64,000 bases of DNA from Symsagittifera roscoffensis. Its lineage: Eukaryota > Xenacoelomorpha > Acoela > Convolutidae. This document shows positions 41,901 through 52,869 of this stretch, piece by piece. The notes under the pieces were generated by a model. That model ran no database searches and was not told the origin of the DNA. It saw only the letters and a program-made list of their open reading frames with translations. Every line of letters starts with the position of its first letter. The first letter of the stretch is position 1. A program made the translations under genes and the position numbers. The stretch spans positions 18,589,789 to 18,653,788 of the forward strand of contig NC_087062.1 in the NCBI RefSeq assembly GCF_963678635.1, written 5' to 3'.

Positions 41901-44900
41901 AAGCACTTTCTGAATCAGAAGTCAATAGTTCGGATGAACTATACAAATGAAAAGAATCAAAAGATAAAAACTGTCCCATCCATGATCAATTATTTTTTTC
42001 CGACTCAGAAACAACTTCAAATTCATCAAAAAGAGGAAAAAGAAATATAAAAAAGCAATATAAACACAAACCAGTACACCTGTATAATTGGAATCAACAA
42101 ATTAGACACATTGATAGTTATATATTAACAGTCATTAAACGAAAAAAATGAGCCACACTCAAAGTGACGAAAGTCCAGACGAAGAAGCAGTTTTTCCCTT
42201 TCTTATCGATTCACTCGATGATAGAGGACAAACACGGTTTTGTAAGAACTTACTCGTAAATTTGTTTGAACCAGGAATCAGTCCATGCAAAGCAGAATTT
42301 CCAGATGTAAAAATCAAAAGACAAAACATTGAACATTATTTGAAAGACATATGTAATCTAACACAGCAATACGAAATCTACACCATAGAATTCAGCTCAC
42401 CAAGTACAGCCCATCGTAAATATGTAATTCAAACAGACGATATTGAATTAGAATTTTCAAAAGTATTGATAGAATATATCAAAAGCATACAATATCATAA
42501 TTCACAAAGAGCAAACTCCATATTCACTAGCGAAGTTTTTGCAATAATATATAGTTATATATTTTTATTGGAAAAAACAGAAATTCAAAATATATCACCA
42601 ACAGAAACATCCAAACATACAAAAGTACGAAATGAAATTACAGTATTTTCAACATTTTTACTTATAATTTGCAAAAATTTCACTAAAGAAGATGTTTCGC
42701 AAAACAGTAAACTTGATTTACAAAAGATTTTAGCATGGTTTCTAAAAGATTATTTCACCCACAATTTAGATTTAATTTCACAAGCAAGAAAAAATTTCAG
42801 ACCCCAAAATACCAATGACGACACTGTCCTTTCAGAACAATCAGATTACGTTTGGGACCCTGACTGGTCTCATCCAGCATTTCTAAATATTCCACAAGAT
42901 ATCTCGAGTCAAGCAATAAGTACAATATCTTTCCACAGAGATTATGTAAGAGTAATACCATTAACGATTGACGCAACACCACTAAATTATAATACATTTT
43001 TACCTGATACACGAAACAACAGCTTAAAATCAACAGTTATACATAATGAAAATCTCAATGGAACAAGAAATCTTACACAGCAAGATATTCAAACACCATC
43101 ACACTTCATATATGAAGAAATCGTCCAAACAACAGCAACAACTACACAACAAAGTATTTCACCAATACATCCCAATCTGACAACACCAAGAAATACAAAT
43201 ACATTACTAACACAAGTAACATTACAATCAACCGTTCAACCTTTGGTTGCTCCAAAATATTCACATATGGACTATTCAACTTATAGACCAATGACAATAC
43301 CGTCAAAAACACAAAAACCGTTCACAAGAAACACTTTTGCAGAACACAATTATAATTATGCTCATCAACCAAAAACAAATCAACCTCCCCGAAAAAAAAC
43401 ACAAAATTTAAATCACGTATGTTCACATTATTGGAATCTCCCAAAAACATCAACCACTTCAGTAAACTTTCCAGATAATCCACAACCTACACAGGATCAC
43501 AGTGAAAATTACCCATTTTTTCAACAGAATAAAAATAAACAACATACACCATATAATACAATTTATTTATCATCTGAGGAAGATGATTATCACCAACCAG
43601 ATATTTTTGCACCATATACTAAAGAATATCGCACACAGGGACCGCGACAATCTCAACCATCTCAAAATATGAAAATTTACCCACAAAACCCAACAGATAT
43701 ACAAAACCCACAACAAATGCATATACAAAACCCATTTAATACACAGCCTTTTCAACCAATATAACCACAAAACCCAATGTTAATGCATTCTTATCAACCA
43801 ACTCAAATGCAAAATAAAATACCGCTTCCATATTACCTTCAGCAACATGAAATAACAAAAAATCAACTTTTAAAAATCAACTTTCAAATTATTTCTACTA
43901 TAACAGATTTTTGTTTCTAGTTGGCTCAGCAAAACTAACAAGATAAGAGTGAGCCTTAGTGTTCTAATTAACTGTCACCCCCCCCCACCCCTGTCTACAA
44001 CTTCGCAACTTTAATCTGCTTTAAAACTCGAAAAGATGGTGAAACAGAGAGTGAGCCGTGCCTTCGAATGCGACTGTGACACTGTTCTGGAACAGGGAAC
44101 TCCCTTTGCGCTGACTGCTACGACGAAGTCCTCCACCCCGAGCCCTGGTATCTCCCGAATCGGCTCTGGCCGTGTTGAGGAAGGAACTGCGTCGACTGTT
44201 TCCTCTGCTATTTGCACGAGTGCTACGGACCTAGTAGACAAAATAACACTTGGAACATCCATTGAAGCTCTACATTTTTCTTCTCTCAGAAGCATGCGTC
44301 AGTTTTATAATACTTATGCACCAACTGCAGGAGTGGATTTAGGGAGGGGGTATCGGAAGTTTTCACATATCCGACGTTTCAATCACGCTCCCCCTGGGGT
44401 AATAATTAACGACATCAAACTTCGATCGACCAGCATTGATCTTTTTGCGTAATCATTTTGATGACCAGCATAATCATTTTAGGGGAGAAGCGAGCCCTGG
44501 CTTCTAACTGACTTTTCTTCAGTGTGCTTCATCACCTCTTATCTCAAAACTTTTAGCTCAACTTCTATTATGGATATTAGCGATTCTTACATCCACATCA
44601 CTGATGTTCATGTCATGACTGTGGTCCACATTGTGTATGTACTTATTCGTGACCAACAGAGACCTCTGCATCATGGACCAGAGAGAAGTGCCCTCAGCTC
44701 CCCCTCTCCCGTCCCCGTTCAGTCTCAGTTGTCTCCTCTCTTTTCGAAGTGCCTCTTCTTTATCTTTCTTCTTTTTCTCGTCCTCAGTCTGCCGTGCCTC
44801 GTACTCTTGGATTTGTTCTGCCAGCCATTTTTGCTTCTCGTAGATACGCGAACCTGAAAATGTCGCGACCACGTGAAAAAAGCAATGGTCGACTATATGA

Positions 44901-47900
44901 AAACAAGAGTAATCGGGTGCTATGCAAGTAGCAGAGAACGTTCCTTTCACAGAAATCAATTGAAAAAACTTAACAAAAAACAACACTCTCATTGCTTAAC
45001 ACTCATTGCTACCTCAGTACGCATTACTATGTATCAGTACCCTGCACACGTTTCAAAACTACATTGATTGGGATTGATTTAAGTGGCTTTATAAGGCATC
45101 GCTCACTCACCTCCCTCTACGGGAATGCTCGGAACCAGTAGAGGATTTAGAGGGGGGCAGGGGGCGCGGACGTCCCCCTCCAGGGATTGGACCCCCTGCC
45201 GACCCAAAGGGTCCCCCTTTGTACTATTTTTGAGAGATATCCATTTTTGGCTGATTGATCCTAAACTTTTTCTAAAAGCGCCTTTGGCGCCAATCTATAC
45301 TAATTTTGATGGGGGAGCGAGCGCCGAAAAAACGCAATTTTTTGGTCGAAATTTGCCAAAAAGTACCTAAACACGCCTTTTTTTGGCCTTATTTCAAATT
45401 AGGGTCCTTATAGTAGTTAGGGAGAGCTCAGAAAATCAATTTGTTTGACCTAAAAAAAAGGTCGACAAAATTTTTTTTTGAAAACCCGCCCCCCCCCCCC
45501 CCCCTCGAGAAAGTCCTAGATACGCGCCTGCTCGGAACATCAAAAAAAGTAAGGGATTATGATATCTTATCTCCAATTTGTTCATAGGTCAAATCAATTC
45601 ATTGGACTGATTATCCAAAAACATTTGATTGTGATTAACTAGCCTGGACCGCATGTAGGGGGCCTCCCATCGTCTTCTCGTCTTGTCATCTGTGAGCTCA
45701 TCATTCTCCCAGAAGCCGCACTCTGGATCCGTCTCCATGCAGCCCCGTCCGGAGAAATATCATAGGCCAGATCTCTCAAGGTCCTCTCTAGTTTGGACTT
45801 GTTGTTTCCTCCCAGTATGGACGAAGGGGGGTTGCGCCACTTGCGCACATAGGATTGAAGATCCTTGTATATTGCACTGCACTCTTCGCTCATCAGAGGA
45901 GCTACAATGAATTCAACTAAATTGTTCAACTTCATGCTGCTTCAGACAATAAGCTTAGTTCTCAATAAGGAAAAAGACCGAATCGAAGTTTATGGGTTCC
46001 TCTAGTATTTCTTGCAAGGTTTCTTCGAATCATAACTAGTCGCCGTAGTATTTCCTTTTTTAGAGCTCTCGAAAGTCCCAAAAAACCGTATCTGAGTATA
46101 AAAAATTAGACAGTTTCCACAAAATCCTAACAAGGTTTTGACCCAAAAGTTGAGTAGTTTTTCCTAACTCTGTTTGCCCTCATTTGCTAAAAAACGGTGC
46201 CAAAGGTCTCTTTTTAGATTTTTTGAATTCGTATTTAAAAAAATTGAATACAAACATTACGAGGCCAAACTGTGCACTGGATAGGAGCACAATTTTGTGT
46301 CTGTATGTTCCTGGATTCCAGAGACAAGTCTTTAAACATGTTAAAATTTTGTCGGAACGATCAAAGGAAAGTAAAGAACAAAAGAAGAACAAAGGGAGTG
46401 TCCTTGTTGCGGAATCAGCTTACAATGCACAAAATGCACAGTTTGGCCTCGTAATGAAACTGCAGGCTGTTCGTGTTCTTACTTTTGGGTATCTGTAGTG
46501 AAACGGCAGAATGTCGTCTGGAGGACCTGGCTCTGGGGGCCATAATAGTAGATTTCCGGCCACTTCGAGTAGAGGCTGCAAACTCCGACAGGAAGTCTTC
46601 CTCTGTCATCCGGAACTCATCCGGAACCTCCACCTTCTCTGGCTATCATAAAAAAGAGAGACTTTACATAGGTTTCTGTCTCTTCTCGGTTGTTTACCTC
46701 AAAATTATCAAATCCGAAGTCTGAATAGAGTCAAAGTTTTAACCGAAAAATCTATAAAAGTAATAGTATAGCTGAAAGGATACACGAAATTTTTAATTTT
46801 TTTGAAAACTCAGCTCTCGCGTTGCTTATCTCATCACCATTTTTTATCAAGAATAAACATATTCAATTATAGATGGACCTTATTTAAGGTACTAATAAGG
46901 GAAACTGTATATAATTCATATTTGACATTGAATTGTTACAACTTGCAGCTCATTTCACCTTTCGGAACTGCCTGCGCTTCTCTTCAATCATCCGTCTCGC
47001 ATGATTCTCCTTTCTGTAGAAAGCACTCCTTTGTCGCTCCAGATTCCTGTCCAGAACTATGTGGCTCCTCACGATCATCCGGTCTTTGGTCTGATCTCTG
47101 AAGCCCAGTTCGAGCACCTCACACCCTGAGGCATACGACATATTGGGTAAGAATATGTCTGAACTTTTTGATCAACTTTAGATGCTTAAAAATGAAGCAG
47201 GAAGAAAAAACCGATCAGAATTTTTGTTAGAAGTTCTGGAAATACTGAATAATTAGAAAGAAAAAGTTAAGTAACTGCATTAGAATAACAAATTTAAGTA
47301 ATTGGTCACAGGCTGACCAAAACTCAGTTTCGACTCAGATTTTCAATCATCTGAATTATTCTGAAGAGTAAACCAAACAGTCAGTATATAAATTGAAGCC
47401 ATAAAACTGTATTAGCACCATTTCGTGAACTTTTCTGGCTTTTAATTCTGATTTTCAGACGCCAATTTAGTTATCTGTATTTAGTGATCTGTATTAGTTT
47501 GATGACTCTTTATATTTATGATAAGAAAAACACGAAGACTTTAATGACCGAAAAAGCATGCTATCGGCAAAGTTATATAGCAGTCACATTTTTCTTGGAT
47601 CTTAATTTTTTTCTGGCCAGCACATTAAATACAGATTTTAAATAAGTAGATTGTTTTATTGACCTTGTTTACTTTAAATTAATCCGAATCGGTCCAATGC
47701 ACTCACAATTTTCAATCAAAATCCGTACTCAAAAATAGCCCTTAATTCAAGCAGAAACCGAAATCTATTCTTTTCCACAATCGAAACATTGTCGAACCCA
47801 AATCTGAAACATAATCGAACATAAACTCAAAGCAGTCGAAACCGAAATGAAAACAGTCGAACACAATATTTTAACACATGAGCGAAGCTGAGCTTCGAAC

Positions 47901-50900
47901 CACTTGCGATACAAAAATGAATAACAATGATTAAAATCAAATCACAAGAAAAATCTGTAACTGAAAAAACCTTCGAAAACTATTTGTGTCAAAAATTTAT
48001 AAAAACGGAAAAAAAGCCCAAAAGGTCCCGAAAAAAATACTTGCACCATAAAAAATTTTACAAGGAGCTTTCGAAAATCTAGAAAAAAAACCGAATGTTC
48101 AAAAAAGTTTTCGAAAAAAAAGTCCCGACTGGAATTGAACTGCCGGGATTTGTCGTCAAGTATGGGTTTTACAGTAACTCAGAAAAAAGCTGAACCTTCA
48201 AAAAGTCGGGCTCAGGAACTCAAAAAATAAACAGACAGACCATAGTCTGAAAAAACACGTAAACTCAAAATTACTTCAAATAATAAGGTTCCTTCCGGAT
48301 TCGATAGACAGCCCTTTGCCGTCTCAAGCAGAAGTGTTACCTCTACGCCAGATGCGCTGGAACGATTGCTTGAATTTGAATTTATAATAAGGAAAACATA
48401 TGAAGGAGTCCAGACTCCAGGAGATGAGTCCTGAGAACAAAGATATTTACGGGAAAAAGTCTAACACCCGATTGCAATACTCTTGCTTATCGCAAGGGTA
48501 AATATATCGAATAGTCGAGCTCAAATCAACACAAGGAACAAGTCGTTCTTAAAAGTGGAAACTCGGGAAAAAAACCCCAAACATAGTGGAACAAAGTGTC
48601 GAAAAAACCATAAAAAAATAATTTGAAACTTCAATTTAAATCCAAACCATGTCAAAATCGAAGATGAAGCATCTTGAATTTTAAATTTAATAACATTGAT
48701 TTGTGATGTCTCCAAATTTTTCTGCAATTTTTTCAGTTTGGCCTAAACGAGGCTCCCTTGAACTGAAAACAATCAAAAATTTGTTCTTTTTTTAACGAAA
48801 CGTTCGAAAAAAGCTCTCCGATTCGACGGCAGTTAAAAACTATTTTTTTTGGTCTGGTCGTTCAAAAAAATATCAGCTTAGATAAAAAACCCGCCATAGC
48901 AATTTTTATTCAATTAAAGTTTTGAGAAGTCACCAAAAAGTCACTTTTTTGACTGGAATATAGTCCAGAACATTTTTTTCTGTCCGGCCATTCGAAATTA
49001 AGTGAGTTCGGGCCAAATTGGCGAGAACATACTAATAGTTTTTGAACAAATTAGTCAAGTAAATCAGCGCAGTTCAAACAAAAACATGAAGCTTTTGTAG
49101 TCACTAGAAAAATTGCCAGCTTGAGTCGCATAGGTACAAACGTTCCAATTTTAGAACAAGTTGATCCAACCATAGAAAATTTTTTTGTGGTCGTTCAAAA
49201 ACAGCGAGTTTTTGCCAAGATGTAAAAACATAGCCATTTTAACTAACAAGATCAGAACTTAGCCGTTTCTGCTTTAGCTCTGGACCAATTAATCAACGCA
49301 GAACTAGTTTTTGCTGACTCGGTTGAAACCTAGCAAAGTGTTTGCAGTCTAGTCGGTCGAAACCTTAATTGGTGTTGTGAGACAACATCGTTTTAGGTTC
49401 TGTTTTAATCGAATTGTTCAGGTCGAAGTCAGTTTTGCGCAAGTTTTTTTTTGCTCAACTTGCCAAAAATATCTAAACTTCGATCGACTCGAACCAGTTT
49501 GGCCACATGAAACTAGTTAATCAAACTAATTTTGCGTTGATTAATTGGTCCAAACTGATGAAATAAAAAAGCATCAACTATTGAAATTTATTAAAAAGTA
49601 AATGTCAATCCGCATGGTATTATAATTCTAACGCAGCCTACTGATTCAAAAAGGCCACCAAAAATCATTTGTGACTTAAGTCGGAAAAATTTGCCTTGCA
49701 CTATCACAGTACGCTCCACTCGTGTAAACAACTCACCCCAAACTCGCTACGTTTGAACTGACTAAAACAAAACTAAAAACGTATTTTGTGTCGTTGCGAT
49801 TCTTTTTACCAAATAGACGAAAAAAGATATAAATCTAATAACTGCAATCAAACCGACCGCAGCAAAAAAACATCTTAGAAAGTGTTTGATTCCAGTGTGC
49901 TGTGTTTCACCAAATATATAAAAGACTCCAGCAAAAGACTCCAACTTGCTTTGGTCGATTCGGTTGGGATAAAAAAAGTTTAATCAGTTACTACAGAAGA
50001 CTCCAACAAAAAACGCCAATCAAACCGACCGCAGCAACAACATCCTCGAACTGTTTAATTCGAGTGTGCTGTGTTTCGCTAATCAGACAAAATAATTCGC
50101 AGTTTTCACTCAAAAATGACAAAAAAACACCAGTCGCCATCGATGAATAATCAATGTTCCTTGCCACAACAGCAAATTTTTTCGATAAATATTCGTTTAT
50201 TTGGCTAGTTTTCAGCGATGAAACAGCGATAAAAAACCTATCAAAATGAGCAAAAATAGTTACCTAACAGGTGTTCGATCCCACAAACATCAGATTTTTA
50301 GACATGTATGCTAACTCTGCGTCATCAAGCCTTAGACAAACTCAAACTAAAGAGCTTATCAACTAAAACTCTCATTTGAAAGCTACTAGAATGTGTTTAA
50401 ATTTCTTAAGTAATAGCTCTGAAATATCACAAGTTTAGCAATGCAAAAAACTTTGAATTTGACATGAATCAGCGCTGGAAAATAGCAATCACTGGGATAC
50501 TACAGAAAAAGCAATAATTAACAGCGAGACTTCCATCCGGGAGCGATGTGTTTCGAGTTTAAACAGAGCCAGGCTGTGTCTGGTTAAAATCAAGCCGTTT
50601 CTGTCGACTAGGTCGCAGCATACCAGGATCGATACAAGCGCAGCAGTACTTAATTTCGCTTTGGTCGGTTCGGTTGGTACAAGACAATTTTAATCATTGT
50701 TTTGTACCAACTTCAAAATATAGCATGTTTGTGTCAAACAATTGTTTTTTTTTTGCTTTAGGGGAGTCGGTCGCTCTAAATCTAGCCAAATTGGTTCGAG
50801 TCGATCGAAGTATAGATATTTTCGGCGAGTTAAGCAAAACATTGTCAGCCTGAATCGAACGCAACCAAACATAGTTTGGTTTTACTTGATTTGATTGAAA

Positions 50901-52821
50901 CAGTCGTAAAGTTTGAAACAGTTTGAAACAATTGAGGTTGGTAAAAAAATTTTGCGTGAGTTCAGTTAAAACTATGCACGTTTCGTTTAAATGCAACTAA
51001 AAATGTTTTTACTTTGGACCAGTAGGTCAAACAACGAGTTTGTGTGGAATCGGTTGAAACATGGCACGCTGGAATGTGCCATGTTCCAAAATAGTTTATT
51101 TTTGCGTAGATATGATCGCTCGAAACTCTGTCAATTTGGTCCGATCCGGTCAAATATAGGCAATTTTGGTCTTCTCGGTCGAAAAAAAGCAAAACTCAAT
51201 CAAATATAGTAAAATTATTTTCACTTTTGTCCGGTTGCCCAAGTTTTAAACAAGTTTTGATCAAATTGATGAAAGCATGGTCAATTTTGTTTGAGTTAAT
51301 AACAAAATTTAATAGAACCAATTGTTAAAACAAACAATTGTTAAAAGGGGAGATTGTTAAGTAGATTACTTGCAACGAATTTTCGCCCAGTCAGAATGCA
51401 GCAAAATTTGGATTTACATACAACGCTCTTGTGCGAATTTACTAATTTTATTTACTGTGGTGATGATTCTATAGTAGATGCAATAGAAGGGGGGAGACTG
51501 TTAAGTAGATCCCGAAAAAAAAACTGAAAACAATTTTGGTTTGGACAAGTCGCTCAAAACAGAACGAGTCTCCACGGCTCGAGTCGATTGATAAATAGCA
51601 CGCTTGCATCATTTGGGCACAAATATGGTCCCATATTCTTTTGTTTTTAATCGAGTCGCGCAAGATGAAGCAAATTTGGTCCAAGTCGGTCAAATATTAG
51701 ACAGCTTTGGTCTAGTTTGTCCGAAAACAACAAGCTGCGGTCAAACGCAGTCGCACTTAATTTCAAAATAAAGTATCTTCCAATCAAGATGGCTCGAACT
51801 TTGGATCGACAACATTTAGTGAATTTGGATCAGTGTTAGACCAAGTAGGCTCACTAGAATGGAACCAAATTAAAACTAGTATTTATATCCAATTATATTA
51901 TTGATCAAACTATCTCTGTAAAGCATTTCCAACCAACCAATCATGATTCATAACTAACACTTACTATAAATTGTATAGCTGAAACTATTCATAGTTTCAG
52001 CAACAGAACAGAATAAATATAATTCAGCAAGCAGTCGTTCTCCGTCAGAACAGTTCCTGATATCTCATCTCGCAAATACCAGTATACACTAGCTCTATTG
52101 AGACTAGGAGATATAAGAGTAAGATTAAGATTAAGATTGGTATTAGACTAAGAAGTTGCATGAATCTATCCGACCAAAAATAAGATAGCGAGACATGCAG
52201 ACGGTGTACCTTATCTGAAATTACTCTATGAAAGAGCCACCCCGGACATAAATTCATCTAGTGCAACCAAGAGTCTCGAACAAGACCTCAACCTTTTAGA
52301 TTTGGCAAATTCAAAATAGAAATAAGATCAAAAACTCATGACAAAATGTTTGCTAGTATTGCCAATTTAATGAGTATATCTCTACGTCTCAATAAGTCTA
52401 ATCATATCAACCAAACGATACAGCTCACACCAGGTCAAAATCCAAACAACAGACCGAGCCCCTATATCGTGAAACGACGCAGGCTGCAGCTATTATTTCT
52501 CTACAAAATTCTCAATGCAGTAGATTTTCATTCACTAACATGAAACAAAAACTACTTGGAGCAGTAAAATTCATTTTCAAGCCATATATTTGTCAATGAT
52601 GTATGAGTATTGTATGACAATATAAAAAGATACAGAAATCGTTCATTTTCAACAAATCTGTAGTAACTTTAAAACTTTTGTAAAAACAAAACTAATTGAA
52701 TTAAAAAAAAATTAGTGAGTGAATTAATTTAAAGTTAGTTATTAAATTTTATAAAGAGTTCCTTGTTTCTAAAGGACTCACATCTTCCTTTTCGCACAAT
52801 CCAGCTTCCTTGTTCTTCCAT
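38976..52821 (-). CDS. Unrecognised spliced gene, basic coiled-coil-like protein (about 318 aa)
   Basis: Exons assembled from splice sites on the minus strand: 52821-52782 (starts MEEQGSWIVRKGR; GTGAGT donor), 47158-46959 (SYASGCEVLELGFRDQTKDR...EEKRRQFRK; GTGAAA donor), 46642-46483 (VEVPDEFRMTEEDFLSEF...SLQIPK; GTAAGA donor), 44853-44591 (SRIYEKQKWLAEQIQEYEAR, then a Lys/Glu-rich helix; GTAAGA donor), a doubtful 44230-44137 (Arg/Ser-rich), and 39175-38976 (HKRKERRMRDLMKAWKDSAW...KKEP, TGA). All joins keep phase (1, 0, 1, 0, 1), and the total is 957 nt, exactly 319 codons. The protein is highly charged with long predicted helices; I recognise no family. The ATG follows directly after an acceptor AG, so upstream exons may exist. 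It lies downstream of CFAP221 in the same orientation. Introns hold a retroelement, satellite and MITEs. Confidence 0.6.
39483..40055. repeat. Duplicated block, copy A (contains truncated exon copy)
   Basis: Matches 43904-45286 in direct orientation, but lacks the equivalent of about 43969-44780. The copied exon start (39623 down to 39552, minus strand) keeps its acceptor site and first 24 codons, then is cut by the internal deletion and runs into stops. The block also carries the first 150 bp of the hAT-like MITE H1. Copies A and B directly flank the A-rich retroelement. Confidence 0.8.
40171..40198 (+). promoter_or_regulatory. Perfect 12 bp hairpin in LTR-like leader
   Basis: Stem GTGCTGAAATTA / TAATTTCAGCAC with a CTTG loop. 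The equivalent in the second copy (51978-52001) is a 10 bp stem with a TTCA loop in which one base pair has changed on both sides (T-A to C-G). Confidence 0.7.
41703..42050 (+). pseudogene. Short ORF upstream of gag-like ORF, probably frameshifted
   Basis: 115 codons starting MSFKTLGNKQTIILHNCEIN. The second half is Lys/Gln-rich low complexity. An overlapping frame (about 41895-42145) gives a more protein-like Ser-rich sequence (SDSETTSNSSKRGKRNIKK) ending in a stop just before the next ORF. The two probably formed one protein broken by a frameshift near 41890. Family not recognised. Confidence 0.35.
42148..43764 (+). CDS. 538-residue gag-like ORF of A-rich retroelement, family unrecognised
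   Basis: An intact frame from MSHTQSDESPDEEAVFPFL. Residues about 1-220 look globular, with hydrophobic, helix-forming blocks (LEFSKVLIEYIKSI, VFAIIYSYIFLLEKTEI, VFSTFLLIICKNF, ILAWFLKDYF). Residues 230-538 are low complexity, rich in Thr, Asn, Gln and Pro, ending in QNP-type repeats. There is no CCHC knuckle, protease or other known motif. Position after an LTR-like leader and the A-rich codon use suggest a structural (gag) role; this is inference from context. The same style of sequence continues about 50 codons past the stop to the duplication boundary. It is the longest unbroken mobile-element frame in the window. Confidence 0.55.
   Translation: MSHTQSDESPDEEAVFPFLIDSLDDRGQTRFCKNLLVNLFEPGISPCKAEFPDVKIKRQNIEHYLKDICNLTQQYEIYTIEFSSPSTAHRKYVIQTDDIELEFSKVLIEYIKSIQYHNSQRANSIFTSEVFAIIYSYIFLLEKTEIQNISPTETSKHTKVRNEITVFSTFLLIICKNFTKEDVSQNSKLDLQKILAWFLKDYFTHNLDLISQARKNFRPQNTNDDTVLSEQSDYVWDPDWSHPAFLNIPQDISSQAISTISFHRDYVRVIPLTIDATPLNYNTFLPDTRNNSLKSTVIHNENLNGTRNLTQQDIQTPSHFIYEEIVQTTATTTQQSISPIHPNLTTPRNTNTLLTQVTLQSTVQPLVAPKYSHMDYSTYRPMTIPSKTQKPFTRNTFAEHNYNYAHQPKTNQPPRKKTQNLNHVCSHYWNLPKTSTTSVNFPDNPQPTQDHSENYPFFQQNKNKQHTPYNTIYLSSEEDDYHQPDIFAPYTKEYRTQGPRQSQPSQNMKIYPQNPTDIQNPQQMHIQNPFNTQPFQPI
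43904..45286. repeat. Duplicated block, copy B (contains the intact exon)
   Basis: The complete version of the block copied at 39483-40055. It holds the exon at 44853-44591 of the unrecognised minus-strand gene, the doubtful exon near 44137-44230, and the left half of the hAT-like MITE H1. Confidence 0.8.
45136..45530. mobile_element. hAT-like MITE H1, copy with perfect 8 bp TSD
   Basis: 395 bp running from CAGTAGAGGATTTAG to CTAGATACGCGCCTG, flanked by identical CTCGGAAC direct repeats (45128-45135 and 45531-45538). The ends are short imperfect inverted repeats starting CAG. The interior has a G-rich and a 17 bp C-rich tract and shares sequence with 37603-37977 in inverse orientation. Non-coding. 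Confidence 0.85.
45639..45936 (-). CDS. Possible unplaced exon or ORF
   Basis: The minus strand has an acceptor-like site (TCTGAAGCAG) followed by MKLNNLVEFIVAPLMSEECS, a protein-like frame through KLERTLRDLAYDISPDG, and a stop at 45639. GC content and composition look exonic. It lies between exons of the unrecognised gene, but its phase does not fit the join between 46642-46483 and 44853-44591. A second frame over 45700-45640 (DPECGFWENDELTDDKTRRR) also looks coding. It may be an alternative terminal exon, a pseudo-exon with a frameshift, or part of another gene. Confidence 0.35.
46255..46456. mobile_element. 202 bp inverted-repeat element, short relative of the 34 kb element
   Basis: It starts CATTACGAGGCCAAACTGTG and ends with the inverted copy. 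It contains single GGATTCC and GGAATC words and the stretch ACAATTTTGTGTCTGTATGT, which also occurs near 35540. It lies in an intron of the unrecognised minus-strand gene. Confidence 0.75.
47160..48950. other. Intron sequence, no further gene recognised
   Basis: AT-rich intron of the unrecognised gene. Positions about 48290-48385 on the minus strand include a TGGCGTAGAGG box A-like word and a TATCGAATCC box B-like word. This suggests a decayed tRNA-derived repeat, but the cloverleaf does not fold well by eye. Confidence 0.3.
48950..51850. repeat. Degenerate TTTGGTC...GGTCGAAA repeat region
   Basis: Units of roughly 55-70 bp recur with words such as AATTTGGTC, GAGTCGGTCGAAAC, TAGCAA and TTTTTGAACAA. 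The region lies within the large intron of the unrecognised gene. Divergence between units is high and phase is irregular. It includes two copies of a purine-rich tract followed by TGTTAAGTAG (51345, 51488). Confidence 0.45.
51355..52700 (+). mobile_element. Second copy of LTR-like leader of the A-rich retroelement
   Basis: About 51880-52700 aligns with 40060-40990, with many substitutions. A polypurine tract (AAAAGGGGAGA) followed by TGTTAAGTAG at 51355, and again at 51499, looks like a retroelement 3' LTR boundary. A hairpin at 51978-52001 and the words AGATATAAGAGTAAGATTAAG and AGACGGTGTACCTTATC are shared. There is no gag ORF, so this is a solo or end fragment. The exact LTR end is not resolved. 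Confidence 0.5.
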
Positions 52822-52869
52822 CTGAAATATAACCATAATCACTCAAAGATTATTGTCATTTAAAGCCCT

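Larger units (their letters stand above)
40056..43903 (+). mobile_element. A-rich LTR-type retroelement, partial
   Basis: The plus strand is strongly A-rich, as in many retroviral-type genomes. The first 900 bases match 51880-52700 and look like part of an LTR and leader. A conserved hairpin (40171-40198) and the words AGATATAAGAGTAAGATTA and TATTAGACTAAGAAGTTGCA are shared. A long untranslated leader, a broken short ORF (41703-42050) and a 538-codon ORF (42148-43764) follow. No RT or integrase follows, because the element ends at the duplicated block. Left and right ends coincide with the duplication boundaries. Confidence 0.6.

Noticed and set aside
48120-48150. tRNA T-arm-like word near a GGAATTGAACTGCCGGGA sequence
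   Set aside because: Only one arm can be paired, and no box A or anticodon arm lies at a sensible distance.
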